Of a DNA stretch of 64,000 nt, positions 8,447-18,366 are shown in pieces (within the stretch, counting starts at the first letter, position 1; each line of letters begins with the position of its first letter). A program made the position numbers and the translations under genes. The notes beneath the pieces are model-generated. The model saw only the letters and a program-made list of their open reading frames with translations, made no database searches and was not told the origin of the DNA. This DNA comes from Deltaproteobacteria bacterium (GTDB lineage: Bacteria; Bdellovibrionota_C; UBA2361; SZUA-149; JADZAE01): contig JADZAE010000047.1 in the NCBI GenBank assembly GCA_020852715.1, forward strand, positions 62,001 through 126,000, given 5' to 3'.

Positions 8447-9470
8447 GGTAGTAAGCAATAATCTCTTCAAGCTTATTTAAAACTTGGCCGGAGAATAAGG
8501 TTTCTCTTGCCATGTCGACGCCTTCTCCAATGCTGATTGCCTGATCAGCTACATACAAGGCAGCACCGGCATTAAGAATTATTAAGTTACTACGAGGGTC
8601 TTTTTTCCCGCCTAATATCTCTCTAACCATAATAGCGGCCTTAGCTGGTTCGGCCCCTTCTACTTGCGAAAGAGAGATTGAGCTTAGCCCAAAATCCTCC
8701 GGCTCAATATTATATTCGGTTATTAGGGCATCTTTTATCTCGGTAATTTTGGTTTTTCCGGCGATGCTTATTTCATCCAATCCTTCAAAGCCACACACAA
8801 GCAAAGCATGTTTGACTCCTAAACTACTTAGGGCTTCGGCCATCGGTCTGACCAGGGCAGGAATGCTTATTCCTAGAATTTGATATTCAACTTCTACCGG
8901 GTTAACCAAGGGCCCAAGAAAATTGAAAATGGTACGAAATCCTAAGTCTTTTCTAATACCAGCAACGCGCTTGGTAGCCGGATGATGATTAGGGGCAAAA
9001 AGGAAACAGAAATTGGTTTGATCAAGACCGGCTAGAGCTTGTTCCGGGCTTTGATTTGGGTTGACTTCCAGTGCGTTTAATAAATCAGCACTCCCGCATT
9101 TGCTGGTAGTGGCACGATTACCATGCTTGGCAACCTTAACACCACAGGACGCAAGTAGTAGAGCCACCACAGTTGAAGTGTTAAAGGTATTATAGCCACT
9201 TCCTCCAGTGCCACAGGTATCAATGATAACTTGCTGAGAAAACTGTTCTTTCGCCGGAACTTTAATCATATGCTTGCGCAGAGCTTTAGCTCCTCCCCTT
9301 AGCTCCTCACTTGTAGGAGTATGACAACTTAGCGCATAGAGAAAAGCTCCAATTTGGGCGTCACTAACTTGGGAAGCATCCATGATTAGCTCAAACGCCG
9401 AGGACATTTGTTTTTCAGAAAGAGTTTTTCCTTTAAACAAAATCGACAACAGTTCTCTCATTTCAGACAT
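8439..9470 (-). CDS. trpD: Anthranilate phosphoribosyltransferase
   Basis: Transfers phosphoribosyl from PRPP to anthranilate, the second committed step of tryptophan synthesis. CGTGGSG at residues 86-92 followed by NTFNTST forms the PRPP-binding loop; KHGNRATTSKCGSADLL at 115-131 contacts anthranilate and pyrophosphate. Length (343 aa) is standard. AGGAAG directly upstream of the ATG at 9470 is a good ribosome-binding site. It is the first gene of a trpD-trpF pair; the 240-base region upstream should hold the promoter, but I see no trp leader peptide or attenuator there. Confidence 0.95.
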   Translation of the reverse strand: MSEMRELLSILFKGKTLSEKQMSSAFELIMDASQVSDAQIGAFLYALSCHTPTSEELRGGAKALRKHMIKVPAKEQFSQQVIIDTCGTGGSGYNTFNTSTVVALLLASCGVKVAKHGNRATTSKCGSADLLNALEVNPNQSPEQALAGLDQTNFCFLFAPNHHPATKRVAGIRKDLGFRTIFNFLGPLVNPVEVEYQILGISIPALVRPMAEALSSLGVKHALLVCGFEGLDEISIAGKTKITEIKDALITEYNIEPEDFGLSSISLSQVEGAEPAKAAIMVREILGGKKDPRSNLIILNAGAALYVADQAISIGEGVDMARETLFSGQVLNKLEEIIAYYHV

Positions 9471-9710
9471 ATTCTTCCTAATTCTTACTGCTGATCAGTA
9501 GTAGCCAGTGACGTTTTTTGCGTAGGTGCTGAAAAGCGATACCCAAAAGATGTCTTAGCATGATCTCGATTAGATTCTAAGTATTTATTCTGCAATAAGT
9601 TTTTAGGCAAAGCAGTGGGGTTTTAGATGGCCGACAAATTGCTCTGTGATTAAGGGGAAAAGTGTTTTGCGTGAGGCAAAGATAATCCTTTAATCACTAG
9701 GTTTATTAGT

Positions 9711-12395
9711 ATGTTAGCATTTAAATTGTTCTTTCTCTTAATCGGGTTAGTGAGATTTTTTATCCCGTTTTTATCAGCATTCGGGCAAAGTATTGAAATT
9801 ACAGCGCCATTGCAAACAGTGACTGTTAAAGAGGGAGATGATTTTGCAAAAGATCAACTTAATAATCCTTGGGATTTTAATGAACGTCGAGATTTTGGTT
9901 GGGAGCAATTTTATCCTAATAGTACAATTAAAGTGGCTTACGGAAGATGGAAGGGAGTGAATTCTCAACCGGGTGCCTACGTGTTCCCACTTTTTGGAGG
10001 ATTTCTTAACAGCGTTTATGCTGAAGGTTTGCCCGGAGACAGGACATTACCCCGTTACGGAATAAATCATCCGATCAATACATCGAAATACTATGTGCTT
10101 AGCTATAAGCTCAAGCAGACAAATCCTTCTTCTTATTGTGTTTACTGGAACAACAATAAAACTGTTTCTCTTTGGCCTAATGGAGATAATAGCGGCGCTT
10201 CGTTCGATGGGTTTTATCATAACAATAAAGCTTACCGCTATCCCGGATGGTTTATTTATACCCATGACCTATCTAACCTTAGGAGCTTTCAAATACATAA
10301 AGGAAGTTGGACTAACAAGGTTTATGCCTTGAGGCTTGACCCGTCTTTTGCTGCTCCGGCAGGATCGATAACTGAATTTGATTGGATAAGACTTGTTGAT
10401 CCCAATTCTGCTCCTGCGCTTACTATTAGCTGGAACGCTTATAATATTCCGCGCAAGGCCCTAGCGGTGGTTTATGTTGATAGTAATAATAAAGACTACA
10501 ACGGCACTGCTCTTGCCTATATTCCGGCAGTAGAAGGGGCGGGCTCCTATACTTTTAGCACTGCTACGTTGCCCCCGGGCAATTATTACTTTTATGTTAA
10601 GCTGCAAGAGGAAAGCGCCTTGGCCACAGTGGCTACGAGTGGTTATTCCTCTTTATTGCGAGTGAACGTGAAGCCCACCGCTTATTTCACCGCTCCTACA
10701 CCGATCAGTGGCGAGGATTATGCAGCTTCCGTTGTCGGTAATCCTTGGGATATGAACGGACCTGAAGATTTGTCAAACATATACAATAACTCTCCTTATC
10801 CCATGCGCCAATTTTATGGAGAGACTTTTAGTAATGGACAATTTAACGCGATTGCCGATCCTTATGCAAATAACACGGCGATGACTGATGCCCAGCTACA
10901 TTTGCGTATGTCGTCTACTCCTATTGATACAAGAAAATTTCGCTACATTACTTATCGCATGAAGATAGATAATTCGCAGTTTAAAGATCTATCCGACATG
11001 GTGGAGTTTGGTTTTGTTACGCGCGTTGTTATGTGGAATCAGGGTATTTTTGTTGACGGCGTTACTCCCCCGCCACATGTAACTTATGAGGGATGGCATA
11101 CTTACACCTATGACATGCGTGGCACAAATGCCGGTAGCGGATTTCTTACCGAAGGAGGACGCTCTTATAAAGAGTTTACGTCTATTGCCAATTTTCGTGT
11201 GGATCCAATGGAGACTTCTATTCCGGCGGCTTTTGGTTTTGATTGGGTAAAGTTTTCAGCTGAGAACGCCGTCAGTAACAATCGTTATGTAATATCTTGG
11301 GTAACTCAGGATAGTGATAGCAGTAATTTTACGGTTAAGATTTATCGTGACAGAAACAACCGCGGTTATGATGGCACTTTAATTGCTCAGCTTACCGATG
11401 TACCGGCGGGTGCTTATAGCTATAGCTGGAATACGAAGGGCCTTTCTAGTGGTGCTTACTATATTTATCTAGTCATCAGTGACGGCACTAATACGTTCTC
11501 TGCGTATTCTCCTGTTCACATCGCGGTGGGTAGCACGACTTCCATCAGTCAACGCCGGACGAAATATGATTACGATGGAGATGGCAAAAGCGATCAAGTG
11601 GTTTTTAGACCAGGAAGCACAGGTAAGTTTATTATTAAGGGTAGCCTTAGGAGAAGTATGAGTTTACCTTTAGGAAAAACCGGAGATAAGCCGTATGAAG
11701 GTGATATTGATGGTGACCGTAAGGCTGATCCTATCATTACACGCTTTGATGGATCGGGAAATATACTTTGGTATGGAAAAAAATCATCGGATGGAACTAT
11801 TCTTTATCGGCTCTGGGGGAAACGTGGTGATAGCGTAGCGATCGGGGATTATGATGGTGACGGTAAGGACGATTTTGCCGTATTTAGAAAAGGAAGTTGG
11901 TACATATACTACGCCACCGGCCAGCAGGCAGGTTTTGTTTTCGGTGCTACAGGAGATAAGCCGGTTGCCCAAGATTACGATGGCGATGGTCGAACCGATT
12001 TAGCAGTGTGGCGTCCAAGCAATTACACTTGGTATATTAAGAATTCCGGTTATTCCGGTGGATATGCTCCAACCGCGACTACGACACTTGTTTGGGGTGT
12101 AAGTGGTCAAACCCCAATTGCCGCAGATTTTACCGGAGATGGTCGAGCAGATTTAGGCCTCTTTAATAGTTCTACAGCTCAATGGTTCGTGCGCGATGTC
12201 CTTAATAAGAATAATTTTTTTAGTACTAGTTGGGGAAATGTCGGAGATATTATGATTGCCGGAGATTTTAATGGTGATTTAATATCTGACTTTGCCGCTA
12301 TAGGAGCTAGGAGCTATGATTGGAAACTTAATTATCGAAATGGCCTACAATCAACCGTACAGTGGGGTCTTGGTAATGATTTGATTCCCAGATAA
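9711..12395 (+). CDS. Secreted multidomain protein with six C-terminal FG-GAP/VCBS repeats (paralogue 1)
   Basis: Signal peptide of about 26 residues, then two copies of a composite unit. Each unit starts with an acidic-aromatic motif (KEGDDFAKDQLNNPWDF near residue 39; SGEDYAASVVGNPWDM near 335), continues as a beta-rich, possibly carbohydrate-binding domain with a conserved GWHTYTYDM/GWFIYTHDL strand and an FDW(I/V) strand, and ends in an Fn3-like module with LPPGNYYFY or LSSGAYYIY. From about residue 618 six FG-GAP repeats follow, several with the calcium-binding DxDGDG loop (YDYDGDGKSD, DYDGDGKDD, DYDGDGRTD). No catalytic domain is recognised. It is probably an extracellular or surface adhesion/binding protein. 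It shares this order along its whole length with the next gene, showing tandem duplication. Confidence 0.8.
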   Translation: MLAFKLFFLLIGLVRFFIPFLSAFGQSIEITAPLQTVTVKEGDDFAKDQLNNPWDFNERRDFGWEQFYPNSTIKVAYGRWKGVNSQPGAYVFPLFGGFLNSVYAEGLPGDRTLPRYGINHPINTSKYYVLSYKLKQTNPSSYCVYWNNNKTVSLWPNGDNSGASFDGFYHNNKAYRYPGWFIYTHDLSNLRSFQIHKGSWTNKVYALRLDPSFAAPAGSITEFDWIRLVDPNSAPALTISWNAYNIPRKALAVVYVDSNNKDYNGTALAYIPAVEGAGSYTFSTATLPPGNYYFYVKLQEESALATVATSGYSSLLRVNVKPTAYFTAPTPISGEDYAASVVGNPWDMNGPEDLSNIYNNSPYPMRQFYGETFSNGQFNAIADPYANNTAMTDAQLHLRMSSTPIDTRKFRYITYRMKIDNSQFKDLSDMVEFGFVTRVVMWNQGIFVDGVTPPPHVTYEGWHTYTYDMRGTNAGSGFLTEGGRSYKEFTSIANFRVDPMETSIPAAFGFDWVKFSAENAVSNNRYVISWVTQDSDSSNFTVKIYRDRNNRGYDGTLIAQLTDVPAGAYSYSWNTKGLSSGAYYIYLVISDGTNTFSAYSPVHIAVGSTTSISQRRTKYDYDGDGKSDQVVFRPGSTGKFIIKGSLRRSMSLPLGKTGDKPYEGDIDGDRKADPIITRFDGSGNILWYGKKSSDGTILYRLWGKRGDSVAIGDYDGDGKDDFAVFRKGSWYIYYATGQQAGFVFGATGDKPVAQDYDGDGRTDLAVWRPSNYTWYIKNSGYSGGYAPTATTTLVWGVSGQTPIAADFTGDGRADLGLFNSSTAQWFVRDVLNKNNFFSTSWGNVGDIMIAGDFNGDLISDFAAIGARSYDWKLNYRNGLQSTVQWGLGNDLIPR

Positions 12396-12586
12396 GGCCT
12401 TAAGTATATAGAGATCCAGTGAATAGCGCCTTTTTAGCGAGTAATGCTATTAAAGCGTCCATCGACTTAGTTTGCTTCAACTAGAGCATTTTAATTTTGG
12501 TTAATAATTTGAGTTAATGGGCAGAATCTACTACTCTATTCCTGTATACCAGCAACGTATTTTGAAAATTTATAGGAATAAGCGGT

Positions 12587-15268
12587 ATGATCGCTAAGTT
12601 CTTGCGGCAAACTCATTTTTTATTTTTTTTCTTATTAGTTCTTGCCACAATATCTCAAGCACAGGTCATTGAGCTTACTGCACCTCTTGTTCCTACTACG
12701 GTTAAAGAGGGAAGCGATTTTGCTAAATCAGAGCTAGGTAATCCCTGGGATTTTCAGGAAAGAAGAGACATCGGCTGGGAAGAAAAATATGTTGGTAGCA
12801 GCATTAAGGTGGAAAAAGGAAAATGGATTGGAACTTTTAATTCACCTGGTGCTTACCTGTTCCCTTTGTTTGGAGGGCTAGAGGGAACTATTTATGCTGA
12901 AGGTCCGCAGGGTGATAAGACTTTGCCGCGTTTTGGTATTAATCACTCCATTGATACCAGTCGTTACTATCTTCTTAGTTATCGCCTCCGTCAAAGCAAT
13001 CGCTCATCTTATGCAGTTTACTGGAATAATCAAAAAACAAGTAATCTTTGGCCTTCGGGAAATAACTTTATAGCGCGCCGCGATGCTTTTATTCATGCCT
13101 CGCGTTATTATAATTATAGTGGCTATAATATCTATACTCATGACTTAAGAAATACTTCATCTTATCCTTCTCGTGCCGGCAGTTGGTCGGGAAAGGTATA
13201 TTCTCTGCGTCTAGATCCATCACTTAGCGGTGAAGCGGGGTCGAAGACCGAGTTGGATTGGATACGCTTAGTCGATCCAACATCAGCTCCGGAGTTATCA
13301 ATAGAATGGAATGCCGATGCTATTCCTGCCAAGAGCCTTCTTACCTTATATTTGGATACCAATGACAGTGATTATGACGGAACACCAATTGCCGAGTTTT
13401 CCGTCGCTGACGGTAGTGGTTCTTATACTTTACCTACAGCGATATTACCGCCGGGTAATTACTATTTTTATTTCACCGTTAGAAAGAATATTGACATGAC
13501 TGTTCTGGCCCGGAGCAATTATTCAGAACGTCTTACTATTAATAGCACTCCCATGGGCTATTTTGTATCTCCTACTACTACCAGCGGAGAAGACTATGCT
13601 CGATCTATAGTTGGTGATGCTTGGGATATGTCAAACGCTGAGGATTTGAGTAATGTTTACTATAATTATCCTTATCCAATGAAACAATTTTACTGGGAGA
13701 ATTTTACCAATGGTAAATTTAATGCCGTTTCTGATCCTTATTTTAACGGCTCGTCGATGACAGATGCCCAGCTTCATTTACATATGGGTTCGACGCCAAT
13801 AGATACGAGAAAGTATCGCTACCTTAGTTATCGTATGTATATAGATAAATCACGTTTTGCGGATATTTCCGACATGGTGGGCAATGGATTTATTACCCGC
13901 CCCGTTTTTTGGACACAGGGAATTTTTGTTGATGGTGTTACGCCACCGGCGCATATTGTTTATGAGGGCTGGCATACTTATGTTTACGACATGAAGGGAA
14001 CGAATGCCGGACGCGGCTTGTTATTTGAAGGTGGACATTCGTATTCAGAGTCTAATTCTCTCAGCTATATGCGGATTGATCCCATGGAGACTAGTATTCC
14101 GACGGCTTTCTCTTTTGATTGGATTAAATTTACAGCAGATAATGTTGCGAAAGATGGATATTTCAATATTATTTGGTCAACCAGCGATTCTGATAATTCA
14201 AGATTTACGGTAAGTGTTTATCGAGACACTGATAAAAAAGATTTTAACGGTAGGTTAATTGCTACATTGAGCGATGTCCCCTCCGGTGTTTATAGTTACA
14301 GCTGGAACACAAAGCGTCTAACAAACGGTACCTATTATATTTATCTAAAAATCAGCGATGGGACCAGCACTTACAAAGTATATGCGCCAGCCCCGGTTCT
14401 TGTAGGGAATACTGCTCCGTTAAGTTATCTACGCACTAAACATGATTACGATGGCGATGGAAAAAGTGATCGGATAATTTTTCGTCCGGCTACAGAGGCT
14501 TATTTTTATGCCGATCGTAGTAGTCGTGGTAAAACAATTTATATTTGGGGACAGAGCGGCGATACTCCTCACGAAGGGGATTTTGATGGTGATAAAAAAT
14601 CCGATGTTACGGTGAGCCGCGTGGACGGCAAAAATAGGCTCAATTGGTTTATCAAACGCTCAACAAATCGTAGTCTTTATAATAAGATTTTTGGTTATAG
14701 CCGGGACACTCCGGTTATTGGAGACTATAACGGTGATGGCAAAGATGATTTAGCTCTTTGGCGTGCCGGAACTTGGTTTGTTCTTTACGAAGATGGCCAG
14801 AGAACTAGTAAAACTTGGGGGGCAGCTGGAGATATACCAATGCCACAGGATTACGATGGGGATGGTAAGACAGATTTAGCGGTTTGGCGTTCCAGTAATA
14901 GAACTTGGTATATAAAAAATTCCGGTTATGCTTCTGGTCGGGCACCTAGAGCAACCACTACTCTTGCTTGGGGGGCTTCAGGTCAGACCCCCGTTGCCGG
15001 AGATTTCACCGGTGATGGTCGTGCTGATTTGGGAACTTTCGATCCTATTACAGCCACTTGGTATGTACGTGACGTTCTGAACAGGAATAGTTTTGTTAGT
15101 GTTGTTTGGGGAAGTCCAAATGATATTCCTAAAGTAGGTGATTATAATGGCGATCGAATTGCCGACCTAACAGCCATTAATTCTGATACATACGTTTGGG
15201 CTCATGATTATCGTAATGGCCAGACAACAACTAAAATCTGGGGCGAAAGTCTAGACTTAATTCCTTAA
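12587..15268 (+). CDS. Secreted multidomain protein with six C-terminal FG-GAP/VCBS repeats (paralogue 2)
   Basis: Tandem paralogue of the preceding gene with the same order: signal peptide (hydrophobic core FFFLLVLATI), unit one beginning KEGSDFAKSELGNPWDF, Fn3-like module, unit two beginning SGEDYARSIVGDAWDM, a second Fn3-like module, and six FG-GAP repeats from about residue 618 (HDYDGDGKSD, DYNGDGKDD, DYDGDGKTD, DFTGDGRAD). Length differs by one residue and alignment is nearly gapless by eye, while many positions differ, so the duplication is not recent or the copies are diversifying. AGGAATAAG precedes the ATG well. The 191-base gap between the paralogues lacks a clear terminator. Binding target unknown. 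Confidence 0.8.
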   Translation: MIAKFLRQTHFLFFFLLVLATISQAQVIELTAPLVPTTVKEGSDFAKSELGNPWDFQERRDIGWEEKYVGSSIKVEKGKWIGTFNSPGAYLFPLFGGLEGTIYAEGPQGDKTLPRFGINHSIDTSRYYLLSYRLRQSNRSSYAVYWNNQKTSNLWPSGNNFIARRDAFIHASRYYNYSGYNIYTHDLRNTSSYPSRAGSWSGKVYSLRLDPSLSGEAGSKTELDWIRLVDPTSAPELSIEWNADAIPAKSLLTLYLDTNDSDYDGTPIAEFSVADGSGSYTLPTAILPPGNYYFYFTVRKNIDMTVLARSNYSERLTINSTPMGYFVSPTTTSGEDYARSIVGDAWDMSNAEDLSNVYYNYPYPMKQFYWENFTNGKFNAVSDPYFNGSSMTDAQLHLHMGSTPIDTRKYRYLSYRMYIDKSRFADISDMVGNGFITRPVFWTQGIFVDGVTPPAHIVYEGWHTYVYDMKGTNAGRGLLFEGGHSYSESNSLSYMRIDPMETSIPTAFSFDWIKFTADNVAKDGYFNIIWSTSDSDNSRFTVSVYRDTDKKDFNGRLIATLSDVPSGVYSYSWNTKRLTNGTYYIYLKISDGTSTYKVYAPAPVLVGNTAPLSYLRTKHDYDGDGKSDRIIFRPATEAYFYADRSSRGKTIYIWGQSGDTPHEGDFDGDKKSDVTVSRVDGKNRLNWFIKRSTNRSLYNKIFGYSRDTPVIGDYNGDGKDDLALWRAGTWFVLYEDGQRTSKTWGAAGDIPMPQDYDGDGKTDLAVWRSSNRTWYIKNSGYASGRAPRATTTLAWGASGQTPVAGDFTGDGRADLGTFDPITATWYVRDVLNRNSFVSVVWGSPNDIPKVGDYNGDRIADLTAINSDTYVWAHDYRNGQTTTKIWGESLDLIP

Positions 15269-15297
15269 GCTGCATTAATCCCTTAGCTTGGTCTTAG

Positions 15298-15332
15298 TTG
15301 AATGAGGGGCATTCCGAATGCCCCTCATTCAA
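15298..15332. terminator. Perfect 17-bp hairpin after the FG-GAP pair, terminator-like
   Basis: TTGAATGAGGGGCATTC at 15298-15314 is followed after one base by its exact reverse complement at 15316-15332. The position, 30 bases after the stop of the second FG-GAP gene, suggests a transcript end. No T run follows (AAAATTATC), so it is not a canonical rho-independent terminator; it could instead block exonucleases or be a binding site. Confidence 0.5.
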
Positions 15333-15572
15333 AATTATCTAATAGTTAAAAACTCACACTTTTAAAATATTTAAGTCTAAAGTTATTATTATTTGTCACC
15401 GATTTATAATAAATAAGCCTATAATTAATATATAAAGTAGAATTAATAATATATAAATTTTGAAACCTAAAAAGAAAATAATTGCTAATGATATACGGAT
15501 GTTAGCTAACTTTTAGGGTGTTTTCTAGGATTAGTTTTGGCTTTAAATTAAATTCCTTCGAGGAGAAGAAAG
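15333..15572. other. Very AT-rich leader in front of the ammonium transporter gene
   Basis: This stretch is almost entirely A and T for about 150 bases, much more so than its surroundings. It holds several TATAAT-like hexamers (for example within ATTTATAATAAATAAGCC), but no single well-spaced -35/-10 pair stands out, and I found no clear sigma-54 GG-N10-GC site. It likely contains the amt promoter. AGGAGA lies about 10 bases before the ATG at 15573. Confidence 0.4.
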
Positions 15573-16897
15573 ATGAGCTTATCTTGGCTGGTACCGCTAA
15601 GCGTATTAATTTTTGTCAGCTTACTTGGCGCTTTAGTTTCTCCACTTTCTACTCCCCATAATCCGGGCGCTACTATTGTTGTTGGAGATGTAGCCTGGAT
15701 GCTTACAGCTACCGGACTTGTGCTTCTTATGACACCGGGGTTATATTTTTTTTATGGTGAAATGGTAGGTAGTAAAAATGTCATATCCACTATGCTACAG
15801 AGTTTTGTAGCGATGGGGATAATTACGGTAATTTGGATTACGATTGATTTTAGTCTTGCCTTTGGCAGTTCAATTGGCGGCTTCATTGGTGATCCTAGAA
15901 CCTTTTTGTTTTTCAATCACATGGGCAGTGGCACAGATGCTGCCCTCTCACCAACAATTCCCTTAATTCTATTTGCTTTGTTTCGACTTAAGTTTGCTAT
16001 TATTACTCCGGCGCTAATCACGGATTCGTTTGCCGAGCGTGTCAGGTTTTCTTCTTATATGCTGTTTATCGTCCTTTTTAGTGTGTTCATTTATGCCTCG
16101 CTGGCGCATTGGACATGGCATCTTCAAGGGTTTTTACATGCCTGGGGTGTTTTAGATTTCGCCGGTGGTGCTGTTGTTCATATGTCTGCCGGCTTTGCTG
16201 CCTTAGCTGGCGCACTGGCGTTAGGGAGGAGGCGGTCACATCAAAAAAATGAATCGCAGTCACCGGGAAATATTGTTTTGGTTTTGTTAGGGACAGAAAT
16301 GCTCTGGTTTGGTTGGCTTGGATTTAATGCCGGTTCTGCTTTAGCTGTTAATGAAACGGCCGCTCAGGCCTTCATGACAACCAACACAGCTTCAGCTACA
16401 GCGATGTTAGCCTGGTTGTTTTTTGATGCCTTTAAGGGAAGGAAACCACCTGCTTTGGCAGCTTGTATAGGAGCAGTCGTGGGCTTAGTAGCAATAACCC
16501 CTGCGGCTGGTTTGTAAGTGTCGGTGCCAGTATGTTTATCGGAACTAGCGCGTCCCTGATAAGTAACTTAGTTGCCCACTGGCGGTCGGAAAAATCTACA
16601 CTCGATGATACCCTAGATGTCTTTCCTTGTCATGGAGTAGGTGGGATATGGGGAATGTTGATGACGGCTGTGTTTGCCGATAAAGTAGGGCTTATTTATG
16701 GGTCGACAACACTATTTATAAGCCACGTTTTTACGCTGTTGATCGTGGCTGCCTTTACCTTTATTGGATCGTACTTACTTTATAAGTTTACAGATTTGAT
16801 AATTCCTCTTAGGGTAACCGAGGAACAGGAAAAGGTTGGTTTAGACGTTAGTCAGCACGAGGAAGTATACAGCTTTTTAGTAAATCACCAAGAATAG
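15573..16897 (+). pseudogene. amt: Ammonium transporter (Amt/MEP), reading frame broken by a one-base shift near 16511
   Basis: Eleven-helix ammonium channel of the inner membrane. The first part (15573-16517) has the start of the protein including FAGGAVVHMSAG, with the first pore histidine, and GWLGFNAGSAL. It ends in ITPAAGL and a TAA at 16515. The second part, in another frame, resumes as FVSVGASMFIG and contains PCHGVGGIWGML with the second pore histidine. Adding one T to GGTTTGTAAG would restore a continuous protein of about 440 aa, the usual family length. Both halves are otherwise well conserved, so a sequencing error, a recent mutation or recoding are all possible. No slippery heptamer is evident. 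glnA follows, fitting nitrogen assimilation; no glnK is nearby. Confidence 0.82.
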
Positions 16898-16923
16898 CAA
16901 GTGTCAGAAAGATTGGAGGAATA

Positions 16924-18363
16924 ATGAACAGAGACTTAAGAAACTTTTTAGAGATTCCCTATGATGAGCTGGAAGAACTTAATCTGGAAGCCAAAGCTAA
17001 ACAAAAAAACAGGATTTCTTATGATGAGTTGAAGGAAAAATATTGTAAGTATCTAGCTGATACTAAAGAGCTAAAAGCAGTTACGGTTTGTTTTTCAGAT
17101 CTCGAAGGGTGCTTTCACATGCTCGATTACGACAAGAAGTTTTTATTAAAATCAGAAGATAATCTGACTTTTGACGGTTCATCCATCAAGGGCTTTTCGG
17201 TCGTTAGTGAATCTGATTTACGACTGCGTCTTGATTGGGGAACGTTCAGATGGTTGCCTAGTGATGTTTTTGGTCCGGGAAAAGTGATTGTCTTTACCGA
17301 TATTCTTGATCGAGACGGCCACCCTTATGGCTCTGATATACGTGGGATTCTTAAGCGGTTTACTAGCGAGTTATACCAAAAAGAAAAAATTACTTGCAAC
17401 GTTTCTGTGGAGTGCGAAGGGTTTTTATTTCATGGGCTCAATGCCGAACAAAATTATAGCTCCCGAAATGGATTTTCATTGGTGAGTTCCGGCGGCTATT
17501 TTAACTCGTTGCCCGGTGATCCATTAAAACTTTTTATCGATGGTTTTGCTGAAGCTCAACGTGCCTTGGGTTTTGAGAATGAAAAAGACCATCCGGAAGT
17601 AGCTCCTTCGCAGTTTGAATTAAACTATACTTATGTAGATGCTGTAATTGCTGCTGATCAATTACAGCTTTATAAACTAATTGCTCGTCAAGTAGCAGCA
17701 AATATGGGTTTGACCGCTTCTTTCTTACCGAAGCCGGTGGCCGGTATTAATGGCAGTGGTTTACATACCAATATGTCCTTAGCCAAAGATGGTAAAAATA
17801 TATTTTATGATGCTAAGGGGGAGGAATCGCTATCCAAATTAGCTTGGAATTTTGTCGATCGTTTGCTCAATAATGCTAACGATATGTGCCTAATTTTAAA
17901 CCCCAGTGTTAATGCTTATCGTCGTTTGGATCCGCATTTTGAAGCACCTAATCAAATTAAGGCCTCAGCGGTAGATCGTACATCGATGGTTCGTATCCCA
18001 ATTGGCAATGAAAAAACGGCACGTGTAGAAGTGCGCACAGTCGCTCCTGATGCTAACCCTTACCTTACATTTTTGACTTTATTTCATACTGGAATGAAAG
18101 GTCCAATGCGTGAAACAATTTCCTCGGAAACGAGGAGAACGCGCACTCGTTTCTTACCGTATAATATATACGATGCCATTCGTCTTTTTAAAGAAAGTGA
18201 GTGGATTATTGATGTTTTGGGCGAGTCAAACAAGGAAAAATATGCCGATCTTAAGATTGCCTCAGCTAACCGTTGCCCCAAAGAACTGGGTACAATTATA
18301 AAATCCAGTGAAGTGCTGTTTCACCATGATGTGGTTAACCAGGGCATTTGGGGAAATTTTTGA
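16924..18363 (+). CDS. glnA: Glutamine synthetase, type I
   Basis: ATP-dependent amidation of glutamate to glutamine. The N-terminal beta-grasp region contains DGSSIKGF; VECEGFLF and PEVAPSQFELNY provide metal and ATP ligands; PKPVAGINGSGLHTNMSL is the ATP/glutamate signature; NPSVNAYRR and RTSMVRIP follow in order. Length 479 aa, slightly long at the N-terminus. A Tyr occurs in YNIYDAI where adenylylated enzymes carry NLYDLP, but the Leu-Pro context is missing, so adenylylation control is uncertain. GGAGG six bases before the ATG is a strong ribosome-binding site. It sits 26 bases after amt, probably in the same transcript, for ammonium uptake and fixation. Confidence 0.95.
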   Translation: MNRDLRNFLEIPYDELEELNLEAKAKQKNRISYDELKEKYCKYLADTKELKAVTVCFSDLEGCFHMLDYDKKFLLKSEDNLTFDGSSIKGFSVVSESDLRLRLDWGTFRWLPSDVFGPGKVIVFTDILDRDGHPYGSDIRGILKRFTSELYQKEKITCNVSVECEGFLFHGLNAEQNYSSRNGFSLVSSGGYFNSLPGDPLKLFIDGFAEAQRALGFENEKDHPEVAPSQFELNYTYVDAVIAADQLQLYKLIARQVAANMGLTASFLPKPVAGINGSGLHTNMSLAKDGKNIFYDAKGEESLSKLAWNFVDRLLNNANDMCLILNPSVNAYRRLDPHFEAPNQIKASAVDRTSMVRIPIGNEKTARVEVRTVAPDANPYLTFLTLFHTGMKGPMRETISSETRRTRTRFLPYNIYDAIRLFKESEWIIDVLGESNKEKYADLKIASANRCPKELGTIIKSSEVLFHHDVVNQGIWGNF

Positions 18364-18366
18364 TTG

